Shown here: piece by piece, positions 1-10,600 of the stretch | Position numbering within the stretch: the stretch's first letter is position 1 | Layout of the letters: the number at the start of each line of letters is the position of its first letter | NCBI RefSeq assembly: GCF_963583255.1 | Contig: NC_084819.1 | Coordinates: forward strand, 12,244,471 to 12,308,470 | Source: Pyrus communis | Lineage: Eukaryota; Streptophyta; Magnoliopsida; Rosales; Rosaceae | Reading direction: 5' to 3' | Length of the DNA stretch: 64,000 bases | Notes under the pieces: generated by a model | The model's database searches: none | Seen by the model: the letters and a program-made list of their open reading frames with translations, nothing else | What the model was told of the DNA's origin: nothing | Program-made: the position numbers and the translations under genes

Positions 1-19
1 TTATATATTATTTTTTTGA

Positions 20-172
20 AGTTTTAACGAAAGACTCACGATACTGTTTATTTTAATAAAAAATTATATTTTTACATTAAAAAGTCAATCCTGGTACTAT
101 TTATTTTATCTTTTATTTTGTCCTTATCATTAAAACTCAAAGTTTTCAAGTCCTTTTAATTAATTTTCTTTT
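20..172. repeat. partial MITE, same family as the one at 8266
   Basis: The stretch with 'aacgaaagactcacgatactg', 'aaaaagtcaatcctggtact' and 'gtccttatcattaaaactc' matches in order the two halves of the element at 8266-9341. Here the halves are contiguous, which shows what the other copy looked like before it was split. The left end is close to the window edge and the right end is degraded. No coding capacity. Confidence 0.6.
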
Positions 173-551
173 ATTTTTTAGGTAATCTCAGTTGCATCGC
201 TATTAATTTAGACGACATTCACTGCCCCGATAATATATTATTACGAAGGTGATCATTGTATTCCAACATGATTACTCAAATTAAAAGTTAATTTTAAATG
301 ACATATGGTTCACTTTTTAATAAGTCAAGTTCTGTTCACCTTGCAACTTGATCATTGTAAGAGGATGCATGTTGCAACTTCAACAACAAAAAGTTAAAGA
401 AGAAAAAACAAACAAGAAATAGAAACTTCTGTGCAGAATAATATATATAATCCTCATCACTATGTGATGATTGTGCATCCTTCACCACACAAGCATATAT
501 GTTAATATCATAAACATTCTTCTCAAATACAAATTATATATAAATATACCG
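173..551. other. AT-rich non-coding DNA
   Basis: No ORF with protein-like composition, no RNA gene and no clear repeat boundary were seen here. Confidence 0.5.
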
Positions 552-929
552 AGTTTTTATCCAAAAAGGATCCCCATTTTTTTATAAAAATGGAGATTAG
601 TTGTCGGACCCACTTTACACCAAACAACTAAACCATCTACTTTTTAAGTCTTCATTCATAGCTCATCTTGCAAAAATTCAATTTAATCCGATTTACTCAT
701 TTGATTGTCTTGATGAAATTTTAATGTTTATCAGAACATAGTGTTCGTCAATTCGTTTTAACTTAATTAGATGTTTCAAACATCTTCGATTTGGCTAATA
801 TTTTGTAAGGAAGATCTATGAAGTGCAACGTGAAAAATAGATTGTTTAGAAATTCGATGTGAAGTGGGACGCACAAATATTCCCCATTTCTATAAAAAAA
901 AATTAGGGATCCCTTTTAGATAAGGGGTC
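552..929. mobile_element. non-autonomous TIR element, about 380 bp
   Basis: The left end reads 'tttttatccaaaaaggatcc' followed by 'ccattttt' and 'ataaaaatgg'. The right end carries the reverse complement, 'ttccccatttctataaa' and 'gggatcccttttagataagg'. The inverted arms are about 40-45 bp with several mismatches. The interior has no ORF. The right side abuts a long TA microsatellite, so a target duplication cannot be read. Superfamily unknown. Confidence 0.5.
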
Positions 930-934
930 TGTAA

Positions 935-938
<4 letters not shown>

Positions 939-984
<46 letters not shown>
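939..984. repeat. (TA)n microsatellite
   Basis: Uninterrupted TA dinucleotides over about 46 bp. Confidence 0.95.
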
Positions 985-989
<5 letters not shown>

Positions 990-3085
990 CAATGTACATT
1001 GCCATATATATGATAATATTCATAAATTTTCATCATTTTTTAATTTATTTCACTTTTTCCAGTTCTTCTCTGGTCATAGTCATATATAACGCGATTTTGG
1101 TTTTGGCAAAAATTATTAGTCGAGTTTTGTTTTCGTCTCGACTACTCTGTCGTTTGGCTCCTTGCCCGTACATGCATCAGCAGTAATCACTGTATGCAGC
1201 ACTCATTTTGAGCTGTTGGAGTTGGATCACCCACCGCTGTTAGGGTTTGATTCCTTTATTTTCGTGTGATACAAATTATCCAACAAAGAACATATATACA
1301 TAAATCCATTATCTACAGATTCTAGACGATCGAGAAGCAATACAATTCAATGTTAGTTTCATATATAGTTAATTGGATTGAAGCACATGTTTTTATAATA
1401 ACTCGTTTTTTCTTGGGCTGCTCATCGATTATATACTGGTGTATATTATGCCAACCAGAGAAATTAACAAATATACTTGCATGGGAACTGGGAAGAATAC
1501 GCGTAGCTTATAGCATGCAATTTAAGAAAATAAGAAAGATACACAAATAATTGGTCTTAGGAAGATCTAAAGGCCTAAGGCCAGCTACCAACTAACTACT
1601 CGTCTAATATAATGATACTTTTATTTCCAAATTAATGTTGAAGAAAAACAGGTCCAAATCTCCCCTCCCTCAATGACCAAAATAGTAAAAATATATCTAA
1701 GAATTGAAGAGGAGGGGAGGCTTTGAGTGCAAAGAGTCTAATTAACTAGTCTAGAGTTGTAAGAATGTGAATGTGGTATAAGTATTTTATCATAGAGTTG
1801 TAAGAATGTATTAAGAAACTTGCAATAACTTAACTACAATGCACTTCTCACATTCTCAATTAATTGGTTTTTGCGCGGTTTGAAACCCTGTCATCCATCA
1901 GGGGTTAGATCATATGCCATTTGAGATTTATAAAAGAAATAATGATGTTTTCTAATAAAATGTGTCTTTAGATATAATATTAAGTTGTTATTATGTATTA
2001 TTTAGGTACTTTGGGTGCAATGTTGTATGACAGTAAAAGCATAAACCCCTACTCAGAAGTAATGTCTAGAACATGCACGCACCATCATATTGGCAATGCA
2101 ATTCTTTCTTCATTGATATTGTTGAGCACTTTAGAATTATACACACACACACACACACTTCAAGTGCTTTTAAAATGTCATTTAAGCATTGCCAATTGAT
2201 TGGTACGTTAATTGTTTTGGTTTTTCATGTTTGGGGGGTGTATATATAGTATATACTATATAAAGTTATAAAACCTAGCTTCGCGTCTTTCTTTTCCTGT
2301 ATACATGTTTGAAACTTTTCTATTTTGCTGCTGCAGACCACTACTGCGGCAGGTCAAAATAAAAACCGTTGGTGACGAAGACTTGCACATAAATATTATT
2401 ATGAATTTACCGTCTTTGGCATTCGTTTGACTGACTTGGAGTCTTGGAATGCTGCCTTCCTCAGTTCCGATCTTTGCATATATATGAACTCAAACCGTGA
2501 GAAATCGGCTATAAGATATTAAATCCTTGTGGACTAATAAAATTTATGGGTCTTTTCCTTAACAAACCAATTGCTTCACATGCTAGTAAATCGGACTGTT
2601 GAATTTTAAGAAATGGATGTTCTATATACTTAATTACGTATACTAGTCTTTTAAGACGGCTTTGTTATGCCATATATAAATTCACCACTGATACTCCTTC
2701 AACGCATAAGTCTTCACGCATATGTATAGGTATTTATTTAAAATTATAATTTTGTATATATACTTCAGAATATCGATCTAGCAATATGGAAGTCGTGAAG
2801 TGTTTGAAGGGTCATATACTCATTAATTAATTATTGTCCATCCTCAATTAATTTTGAATGTCTAAATTCTGAATTGGTTACACGGATAAACATGTTACAT
2901 CCGTACCAAAATTTATTGTATTCTATCCCCCTACACTGTAACTTCACGAAAAATGACCCCCTGACGGGCTAAATGAAAATCCTATGTTAACCTCTGAACT
3001 CTTTTCATAGTTAGTCTCTTTTCTTGTCTTACTTAAGCAGTACTTGTCACCATGAACACATGAGCACAAATGAGATGTAAATTGG
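985..3085. other. AT-rich intergenic DNA without recognisable genes
   Basis: Only short ORFs of AT-biased composition occur. A (CA)n run lies at about 2140-2158. The motif 'gagttgtaagaatgt' occurs twice near 1755 and 1795. I see no gene, RNA gene or element end that I can support. Confidence 0.5.
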
Positions 3086-3356
3086 ATGCCTCTAGCTCCA
3101 TCCCCTTCCCATTTATTTTGGTTTTGTTCTACTTGTAGGAGCTTGTGCTGGTGGTTCATATCTGTCGGCTCTTCTCTAGAGTGGCAATTTTGGTGGCGAA
3201 ATTTTGTTGGGTTTTTTTCCTTGCTGAGGGTTGAATTTTTTTGTAATCGAGACCTTTGTCGAATTCAACACAGAGTTAGTTTTCTTAGGACGACTACCCT
3301 TGCGGTCGCTGGCAAGATGGTGCGGCGGCAGTTTGCTAGTTAAAGATTAGAGTTTT

Positions 3357-3390
<34 letters not shown>

Positions 3391-3621
3391 CATTTTAGCT
3401 AAATAGCCTTTGTCTATCCGCACTTTATTCGGTTAGTTTGATGTAATTGTATTGGGCTTCTCTTATTCAATAAAAAGAAGAAGCAAATTCGATCCCCGCA
3501 AGTCGGACCCTAGATAATTAATGTATAGTATTTTGTTATGTTTTTTTTATGTAAGACTATATTCTCCAACAGGTTCGAAATTGAGACTTCACACATACTA
3601 AGTAGGCGTTATATTAAAGAG

Positions 3622-4150
3622 TGTTTGTACCATACATGATCAATCCCGAAACTACCGAGTACCGGTTAACGTCATACTTTCAAGGACCCACTGAGGGGTT
3701 CATGCTAAGGCACCCCTGCCAAAGCATTAGAGTTTTCCTAAAACCAAGAGGTCAAGCATAGCGCGACACATGTCAACGTCAGAATAAAACTCATAGAGTC
3801 CCACATCGACCGCTAACAAAAGCTAAAGCCTCTCCTCAACTATAAAAGGAGAGCATTCTCCTACAATTAATCCCTAATGTCATTATTGTACTTAAACTAG
3901 TCATTACAACCCACTAATGATAATTATGCTTAAACTTATGTATTTGTGTAAACCCTTCACTATTAATGAGAACTCCTCTACTCCGTGGACGTAACCAGAC
4001 TTAGGGCAAACCACGTACGTCTTGTGTTTGCTTCCTTACCTCTACCTCTTTACACATCATCATCACTAGGTGACCGGAACAATCTAGTAAAGGTCACAAA
4101 CTTGACACTTTTTATTGTACCAAAGTCCTCGTTAATTTTGTGCGTCAACA
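3622..4150. mobile_element. solo LTR, 529 bp
   Basis: Starts TGTTTGTACC and ends GTGCGTCAACA. The undisturbed copy B reads AAAGAG-TATCTT at the same place, so the insertion point is clear. The flanks are AAGAG on the left and ACGAA on the right, which fits a 5-bp target duplication with two later substitutions. A TATA-like 'ctataaaaggaga' lies near 3840, as expected inside an LTR. No internal retroelement sequence remains. Lineage not determined. Confidence 0.75.
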
Positions 4151-4375
4151 ACGAATATCTTACCTTGAAATGGTACCACATTTTACACGCAATATGACAT
4201 ATGACATCAATCAACATCAATGAGATAAAAATATAGATTAATGAAATAAAATCATTTATAACTAGAGGTTTACATATCAAATGGCACATGGGACTAAAAT
4301 GTGGAATAACTTAGTCGATGTTTCAGAGTGAGAAAAACCAAGACTATATATGCTATTAGTAGATGATTGTATTGG

Positions 4376-4568
4376 TGATGGCTTTGCTTGTCAAGAAGGC
4401 CAAATTTGTTGTTGATGTCTTTGCTCGTCAGAGCCATATTATTTTTTATTGTCATATTTGAGACCATTGTATTCCTCCATTTGCTTTAGCTACTTTCAGT
4501 TTGATTATGTTGGGAACAGTTGTAAATGTGATTTTTCTCTTTAATGTTATACTTCTTTTATTTAAAAA
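4376..4568 (+). mobile_element. truncated LINE- or SINE-like insertion
   Basis: This 193-bp segment is absent from copy B. It is flanked by near-identical 13-mers, ATGATTGTATTGG (4363-4375) and ATGATTATATTGG (4569-4581), and ends in 'tttatttaaaaa'. A 13-bp duplication with an A-rich 3' end is the mark of target-primed reverse transcription. The body contains no recognisable reverse-transcriptase motif, so it would be a 5'-truncated LINE tail or a SINE. Confidence 0.55.
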
Positions 4569-4839
4569 ATGATTATATTGGTTGAAAAAGTAGTAATATT
4601 AAAGATAAATTAATTAAAAGGGTTCTAAAACTGTAAATCACAATTAAAAGCATTCAAACAACTTCATTTAATGGTTACCACAAAAGCCAGATAAAATTCT
4701 AGTAGTGGATATAGCCTAGTTTTGAGGGGTGAACCACTTAAATCTTGAGTCCATTTCATTTTAATTTTATCCCAAGCCCACCAAGGGCGGCTAATCGTTT
4801 TAATTTGTTAACTTGCAAGTTTTGAGCGTTAGTAGAAGT

Positions 4840-4996
4840 CACAACTTTACTTCCCAGCTTTCTTTGTTATTTAATAAAAGAATGTTATTTGATTCAACAT
4901 TAATTTACCTACAAAATATATGTAGTTGCTCATCCTAAATTTACAATAGGTAGATTAATTAGTATAATATGTTTAAATATATATGTATTATTGTGC

Positions 4997-5032
<36 letters not shown>
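4840..5032. repeat. AT-rich repeat, left part, interrupted at 5033
   Basis: Motifs such as 'gttatttgattcaac', 'aatttacctacaaaatata' and the following TA run recur near 35400-35600. The right-hand continuation lies at 6231-6540, so the element at 5033-6230 sits inside this repeat. Ends in an AT microsatellite (about 5001-5032). Confidence 0.45.
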
Positions 5033-5034
<2 letters not shown>

Positions 5035-5898
5035 GTAAATTACATAAAACTACCTCAACTAATGGGTCATTAACAGTTTCATACCTTATCTTCGAATTTG
5101 TTGCAATGTCATACATTCCGTCAGTTGTCGGTCAATTCCTCTGTTAAATGTTGACGTGGCATAAGGCAGGGCCCACTTTATATTTAAAAAAAATTAAATA
5201 TTAACTAAAAATTAAAATATTAAAAAACAAAGAAAAAAAAGAAACCCAGATCCCATCACCCCCATACCCGAAACCCATCCCCTCCATCATCTTCATCTTC
5301 CCGTCCCCCCTACCCCCCAAAACTTTCCTTCCAAACCCAAAACCCCACCCCCACCCCCACCCCCACCTCCCCCGCAACCCCCCTTCTCCCTCCCGAGCCT
5401 CCCAACCACCTCATTCTCTTCCCAAACCTTCCTTCCTCCGCCGGTTATCCCCTCTCTCTGCAACCCCAGCTCTCTTTCCAAACAGCTTTCGTTGAAATCC
5501 CCGTCAATTCGACCTCTTTTATGGGCAAAAGCCCTCACCCCTTCACCTCACATACAACATTGTAGCCGGTAGCTCTTCAATTTTTTTTTTTTCTGATTTA
5601 ATTTTTTATTTGGGGGAGAAATGAAGAGGTTGAGATCCAGTGACGATCTTGATTCCTTCAGTAAGGATCCGAATCCTAACCCGAACCCAAGCTGCAACCC
5701 CGGCCGGACCTCCTCCTCCTCTTCGCACCGAAGCTTCTACTACAAGCCAGATATTGTGCGCAATGGTTTGCTCTTGTTGTTAGATTTTGATTGGGATGGA
5801 AGGTGAAGAGAGTGGAGGAGAGGGAGGTGGGTGGGAGGCTCGGGAGGGAGAAAGGGGGGTTGCGGAGGAGGTGAAGGTAGGGTTCTGGATTTGGAATG

Positions 5899-5930
<32 letters not shown>

Positions 5931-6230
5931 GGGGGGGGGTGACGGGAAGATGAAGATGAAGAAGGGGATGGGGTTTCGGGGGTGGGGGGGGGGGTGATGG
6001 GATCTGGGTTTCGTTTTTTTATTTTATTTTATTTTTTAAATATTTTTTTAATATAAAGTGGGTCCCGTCTCATGCCACGTCAGTATTTAACAGAGGAATT
6101 GACAGACAACTGACGGAAGATATGACATTGCAATAAATTCAAAGATAAGATATGACATTGAAACTTTTTAAAGACAAGGTATGAAACTGTTAATGACCCA
6201 ATAGTTGAGGTAGTTTTATATAATTTACCC
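5033..6230. mobile_element. Mutator-like long-inverted-repeat element
   Basis: Starts 'gggtaaattacataaaac' and ends with the inverse, 'ttatataatttaccc'. The inverted homology runs well inward: 'gggtcattaacagtttcata', 'aattcctctgttaaatg' and the G/C-rich runs at 5290-5440 all recur reverse-complemented at 5800-6200. Arms of roughly 400 bp enclose a loop of about 350 bp. A sister element with the same termini lies at 15308-16073. The left flank is a TA repeat, so the target duplication is not readable. No transposase is present. Long TIRs and a host-like interior fit a Pack-MULE-type element. Confidence 0.7.
5621..5806 (+). pseudogene. captured host-gene fragment inside the Mutator-like element (possible)
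   Basis: A 61-codon reading frame starts MKRLRSSDDLDSF, continues with an Asn-Pro repeat, a Ser-rich stretch and HRSFYYKPDIVRNG, then stops. The start closely resembles, from memory, the N-terminus of a conserved plant nuclear protein family beginning MKRLRSSDDLDSY with a downstream Ser run and RSFYYK. I cannot name the family with confidence. The codon composition differs from the AT-rich surroundings. After the fragment the sequence passes into the element's right arm. I infer transduplication of a first exon; a search is needed to confirm it. Confidence 0.45.
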
Positions 6231-6540
6231 TATGTGTGTGTGTGTGTTGAGCTTATGGTAGTACTATATACATTTGAATGTGTGTGTGTGTATATATATA
6301 TATGTTAGGGGTAATAATATGTGTAATAACTATTTGTTCATTGTAATTAAGGTGAGTAATTACATTTATTGATTTATTTTGAATATTGTGGTACAAGTTG
6401 TAAATATCTTGTAATAATAGGTCAATTATTTTTCTACTTGGCAGTCATTTTCAAATTTGGATTTTATTTGGAAGTTTATAACTAGGTGGGTTTTTGTCTA
6501 GAAAATAAAAGTTGCAATGGTCTATATCTAAAGAGCCCTT
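6231..6540. repeat. AT-rich repeat, right part
   Basis: Continues the repeat interrupted at 5033. 'caagttgtaaatatcttg', 'taataataggtcaattattt' and 'aaagagccc' have counterparts at 35330-35380 and 35750-35870. Contains short TG and TA runs near 6231-6303. Confidence 0.45.
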
Positions 6541-6765
6541 TTTTTTTCAACGCTTTTAGTTGTTTCTTAGTGTTTTTACTTTTTTTACGTTTTAAAAACC
6601 CAATTCTCATACTGCAACCCCCCTCATTCAACCCTCAACATCTATCATCATCTTTCATCTTGTCATTTTGCTCTTCCTTCTTGCTTGTCATCCCTCCCAC
6701 AACCTCTACTAAAAGCTAAAAGCGACACACTTGTTTTGGCCGTCAGATTTAAGCCCTTCGTTCAC

Positions 6766-6964
6766 GAAACTGGATCATTTCCTGAGCTCAGGATGGGGAT
6801 CCTCATGAACAGCCTATCCGGGGCATTCAAACTTGATCTAACAGCTGCAATAATTATAACTTTTAGAGGGGCCTCCTGTTTAGAGCCATTGGATCAAATT
6901 TCAATGGCCTGGATGGGCTACTCAGGAGGATCCCCATCCTAAGCTCATGAGAGGATCCAGTTCC
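6766..6964. mobile_element. foldback MITE, about 200 bp
   Basis: The left arm has 'gaaactggatcatttcctga' then 'gctcaggatggggatcctc'. The right arm has 'gaggatccccatcctaagct' then 'catgagaggatccagttcc', its reverse complement with few mismatches. Arms are about 50 bp around a 100-bp AT-rich centre. No ORF of note and no clear target duplication. Confidence 0.65.
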
Positions 6965-7045
6965 TTCATTCATGGCCCTGCACTCAACCCACATGTCAAC
7001 AAATCGAGGCAAAACTTGCTATGGCTTTGCCCAAAGTGATGGTGT

Positions 7046-7703
7046 TTTAGATGCCTCTTTAGCCCCATTCCCTTCCCATTGACTTTGGTTTTTGGTTCTA
7101 CTTGCAAGAGCTTATGTTAGTGGTTCAAATATGTTGGTTCCTTTCCAGAGTAGCAGTTTTAGTGGCAAAATTTGGTGGGGGTTTTTTTCTTGTTGAGGGC
7201 TGATTTTATTTTATTTTTTTTATTTTTTTTATTTTTATTTTTTGCAATGTGATACTTTAGTTGAACTTAACGCAAAATTAGTTTTCTTAGGACAACTACC
7301 CTTATAGTCGCTGGCAAGGTGGCTGCGACAACGATTTCCGGGTTAAAAATTGAGACATCAAACATAAGTAAGTGTTTTGTTAAAGAGTATCTTACCTTGA
7401 AAAAGTACCATTTTACTCGCAATGTGATATATGACATCAATCAACATCAATGAGATAAAATATAGACTATGAAATAAAATCATTTACTAACTAGTGGTTT
7501 ACATATCAATTGGCACATGGAACTAAAATGTGGAGAAACTTAGTCGATGTGCCTAAGTGAGAAAAAACCAAGACTATAGGTGCTATTAGCAGAAGATTAT
7601 ATTGGTTGAAAAAGTAGTAATATTAAAGAGAAATTAATAAAAGGGGTTCTAAAACTTTAAATCTTAATGAAAAACTTTCAAACAACTATTTTTAATGGTA
7701 TGA
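7046..7703 (+). repeat. duplicated repeat block, copy B
   Basis: Collinear with the parts of 3086-4700 listed there, for example 'ttagttttcttaggacaact', 'atgacatcaatcaacatcaa' and 'cttagtcgatgt'. It lacks the solo LTR and LINE-like insertions of copy A and so serves as the empty-site reference. No intact ORF. Confidence 0.65.
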
Positions 7704-8265
7704 CAAAATCCAAATATCAAACCAGCCTAATGATACAGATCCAAGATATGTGTTTTCAATTTTCCCTTGACATTTTTTAGCCCAGTCCGTTGTGTTTCCG
7801 TTAGTTGTAGCAACAAAAGGAACTCAACATTCCATTTTTCTTCAAATACAGAGAGAGACAGAGATAATGTGGAGTGTTTGTAGAACTCAGATATTTCGTT
7901 GTTGATTGCTGAAGATCATTGGTGTGACAATGAAGGTATGCCACCTTACCCATAAACTTCTCAATTGTCTTTCTTTAGAATTCGATATGGATTCCTCTCT
8001 AGTTTTGTGCAATTTTCACTCTCTACGTTTCAACTCATAAGTCGGTAATTTTTGTTCTCAAATCTCCTTGTTATAGTTGTATTATTTGTATGATTAATGT
8101 ATTGCGAGGCATTTGAATCATATTTGAGCGACTCAGGGTTTAATTCTAATTGATCTGCTTCAATTTGTTTGTGCTGATCATTAAGAGACAATACAAAAAT
8201 TAGTAATTGTATATTGAATATATGTGTACCAGATAAAGCAACCATTTCTTGGACAATAAATTTAA
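7704..8265. other. non-coding DNA, no feature supported
   Basis: The sequence at about 7850-8050 ('cagagagagacagagataatg' onward) is somewhat less AT-rich but gives no protein-like frame. Confidence 0.4.
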
Positions 8266-9341
8266 GGGAACTTTAACGAAAAGCTTCCGGTACTGTTCAC
8301 TTTAACGAAAAACCACATTTTTACACTAAAAAGTCAATTATGGTATTTGTTGACCCTAAAAACTACCAAGCCCACGTGGCGCGCAGGTCGAGTAATTAAT
8401 AAGCTAACTACGTCCTTCGGTTGTGTGCGGGGCGTGCCAACTCGTCGGCCGGAGTAAAATTTGTTGATGTTGCGTTGAGCACGTTGCTGACTTCTTGAAC
8501 TTGAGACTGCGGCTGAGGAAGGAACACGTCTCGGCCTTCGGGTTCTAGAGCCTGAAGACAAGGCTGCTAATTCTGCGAAGTTCAATATCAAATTCGGCTT
8601 TCAATGTGCCGAATTTGATAACTTGTAACACCTCACTTTGCCAAGAAGACTAGTGAGATGACATCTGCTAATAAGGATTCGAAAACCCTTCTCGACCGAG
8701 ACTTGGATAGGTAACCAGTTGGCCTCGACGCAGTGTTGTTTATCTAAATTGAAGGTGCTCTTTGGTCGGTTGATTCTACAACAACAGTGCTGTTTATCCA
8801 AACTGAATGTGTGTTGGTGGAAAAAGAAAATAAAAAAAATCTCAAGATGTTTGAAAGGTTTGCACAGGGCAGTTGTGTGTTGAATTGGAGGGGGGTTGAA
8901 TGATGCACTCTGCTATCTATTTATACCAACAAATCCTCCTTAAGATCGAGTTGAAACCATATTCGGATTAGGACTTCTTATTCTGATCCAACCTTATCTC
9001 GACCAATCATACTCCTATTAGGACTTTGAACTCACCCCCTTTTCAGGCCGAATTCATTTCGAGCCAAGAATCCTCATTGCATTAGGACCCCTTATCGTAC
9101 TAGGAATTCAACCCATCAACTCTTATCCAAATCACTCCTTCTTGCCATAGGACTCGACCACCCTAACTGAGTGGCTTAGGACCACCAAACAGCCCATAAT
9201 TTGAAAAATCTTTGGCCGAACATAAACCTACGCTCGGCCCAATAATATTATTTTGTGCCCAAACAGTACTATTCACTTTACCCTTTATTTTGTCCTTATC
9301 GTTAAAACTCAAAGTTTTCACGTCTTTTTCATTAGTTTTCC
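8266..9341. mobile_element. MITE interrupted by a solo LTR
   Basis: The left half (8266-8347) begins 'gggaactttaacgaaaagc'; the right half (9271-9341) ends 'cattagttttcc'. Both outer ends are flanked by TTAA. Removing 8348-9270 restores a short element collinear with the copy at 20-172. I recall this sequence as a very abundant short repeat in apple and pear. It has no coding capacity. Confidence 0.65.
8348..9265. mobile_element. solo LTR (918 bp) nested in a MITE
   Basis: Starts TGTTGACCCTAAAAAC and ends TTTTGTGCCCAAACA. The flanking 5-mers are GTATT (8343-8347) and GTACT (9266-9270), a target duplication with one change, and the flanks are the two halves of a known MITE. The GC content is higher than in the surroundings. 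A TATA-like 'tatttatacc' lies near 8930. No gag-pol remains. I suspect a Gypsy-type origin but cannot show it. Confidence 0.75.
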
Positions 9342-9359
9342 TTAAGTTTAATAATTATT

Positions 9360-9725
9360 TCATATGAAAGGCAACTTTTTGTTGCAAAAAGGCTCCCAAC
9401 AAAAGACCACATCCCTCAATGTACTTCGACTTAAAAAACTCCATAGCTTAAAGCAAACGAAATTTCAAAAAGGCAAGTTACCATTTAGACTCACTCCAAC
9501 CCTTGGAGTAAGTTTCAAAATTTAACTTCTATTCCTCCTCCATTTCCTTCCAACCCTTGGGCAAATTTTTGGTTTTGGGTTAAAACTCAAACTGACCCAA
9601 ATTCCGGCCATGATTTAAGCCCATGTTAGTGGGAGGAGCCTGCAAGTGCACATGAACGCGCCCCAAAACAGAGTAGCGCAGCAAGCAAGATGGGCCGATG
9701 CATGAAATGCGCTGGGAGTTGAGTG
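9360..9725. other. non-coding DNA with a MITE-like remnant
   Basis: 'actccaacccttggagtaag' and 'ccaacccttgggcaaatttt' near 9490-9575 look like ends of a short element related to the remnant at 14822-14940. No full copy can be delimited. Confidence 0.3.
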
Positions 9726-9959
9726 GTTGTGTAATACCCTATATTAAAAAAAATGATATATTTATGTGTGTGTATGTGCAAAGTTATTTTTATGTAATGA
9801 TTTTATTGAGTTTCTTTTTATATGTCATGTGTACAATAACCTATATTTTTTATATGTAAAATAGTCTCAACGTACAATCCTTTTTGCTACAACATTATTT
9901 CAAAAACTAGCTAGTATTATTTCATGTTCATATATAATTAGAGATATTTTTAGTTTGAA

Positions 9960-10600
9960 TTGGAGAAGGGTGATTATATGGGATTGGCTTGATAATTTTA
10001 CCAAATAAGGGTGAATTGGCAAGTTTGTAACCATTAGGAATTTAGGAGTTAATGATTGGTGATGATTCATCCCCTAAATTTGGAGAGTTGGGATTTTATA
10101 TCCCTTATAGTTTGGACATGACCTTTATGCATTTGTCCACATGCATTGTAATGATTATAATCATGATCAATTACTAATGTTTCCAATGATTGATCGCCAA
10201 GTGTTGCAAAAGAATTGAAACATGTCCTCAAAGGCTTAATTGGGGATTCCATTTCTTTCTCTATAAAGGCAGAGGGAGGAAAGAACACGGGGAGGAAGAG
10301 CACACACCAACAAGAACCTAACAGCAACAAGAAAGATCTTTCATTCTTAGACCACTCTCCCCACCATCCCTTTCTTTTACTGTATGTAAAGACTTTAGGC
10401 CATCTTCATTGTATTTTGTATATCTCTCTTACATAGTGCAATTGCATATGCAACTCTAGTGGATGTAGCCGATTTGGTGAACCACTTAAATCTTTTTGTT
10501 CATTATTACCATATTTGCAAGCTTTCATCTTAATCCCGAAGACAATTCTTCACTTTTGAAACCAAAATTTTGACATACCATTATTAATAGAATGGTATTG
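9960..10600 (+). repeat. LTR-like retroelement fragment
   Basis: The stretch has an LTR layout: a TATA-like 'ctctataaaggcag' near 10260, a CT-rich transcribed part, and near 10455 'ctagtggatgtagccgattt' followed by 'ggtgaaccacttaaatc', a motif typical of LTR U5 regions. A related motif occurs at 4703-4745. I could not find matching ends or a target duplication. Confidence 0.35.

Larger units (their letters stand above)
3086..4700 (+). repeat. duplicated repeat block, copy A
   Basis: Stretches at about 3086-3335, 3570-3621, 4156-4375 and 4569-4700 match, in the same order and strand, the contiguous block at 7046-7703. The extra sequence in this copy is explained by insertions: a poly-T-rich piece (about 3345-3568), a solo LTR (3622-4150) and a LINE-like fragment (4376-4568). 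The block itself has no intact ORF and may be part of an old retroelement. Confidence 0.65.

Noticed and set aside
5293..5538. A minus-strand frame with a long Gly run
   Set aside because: The sequence is the G/C-rich arm of the Mutator-like element and is of low complexity. The same stretch recurs inverted at 5800-6000.
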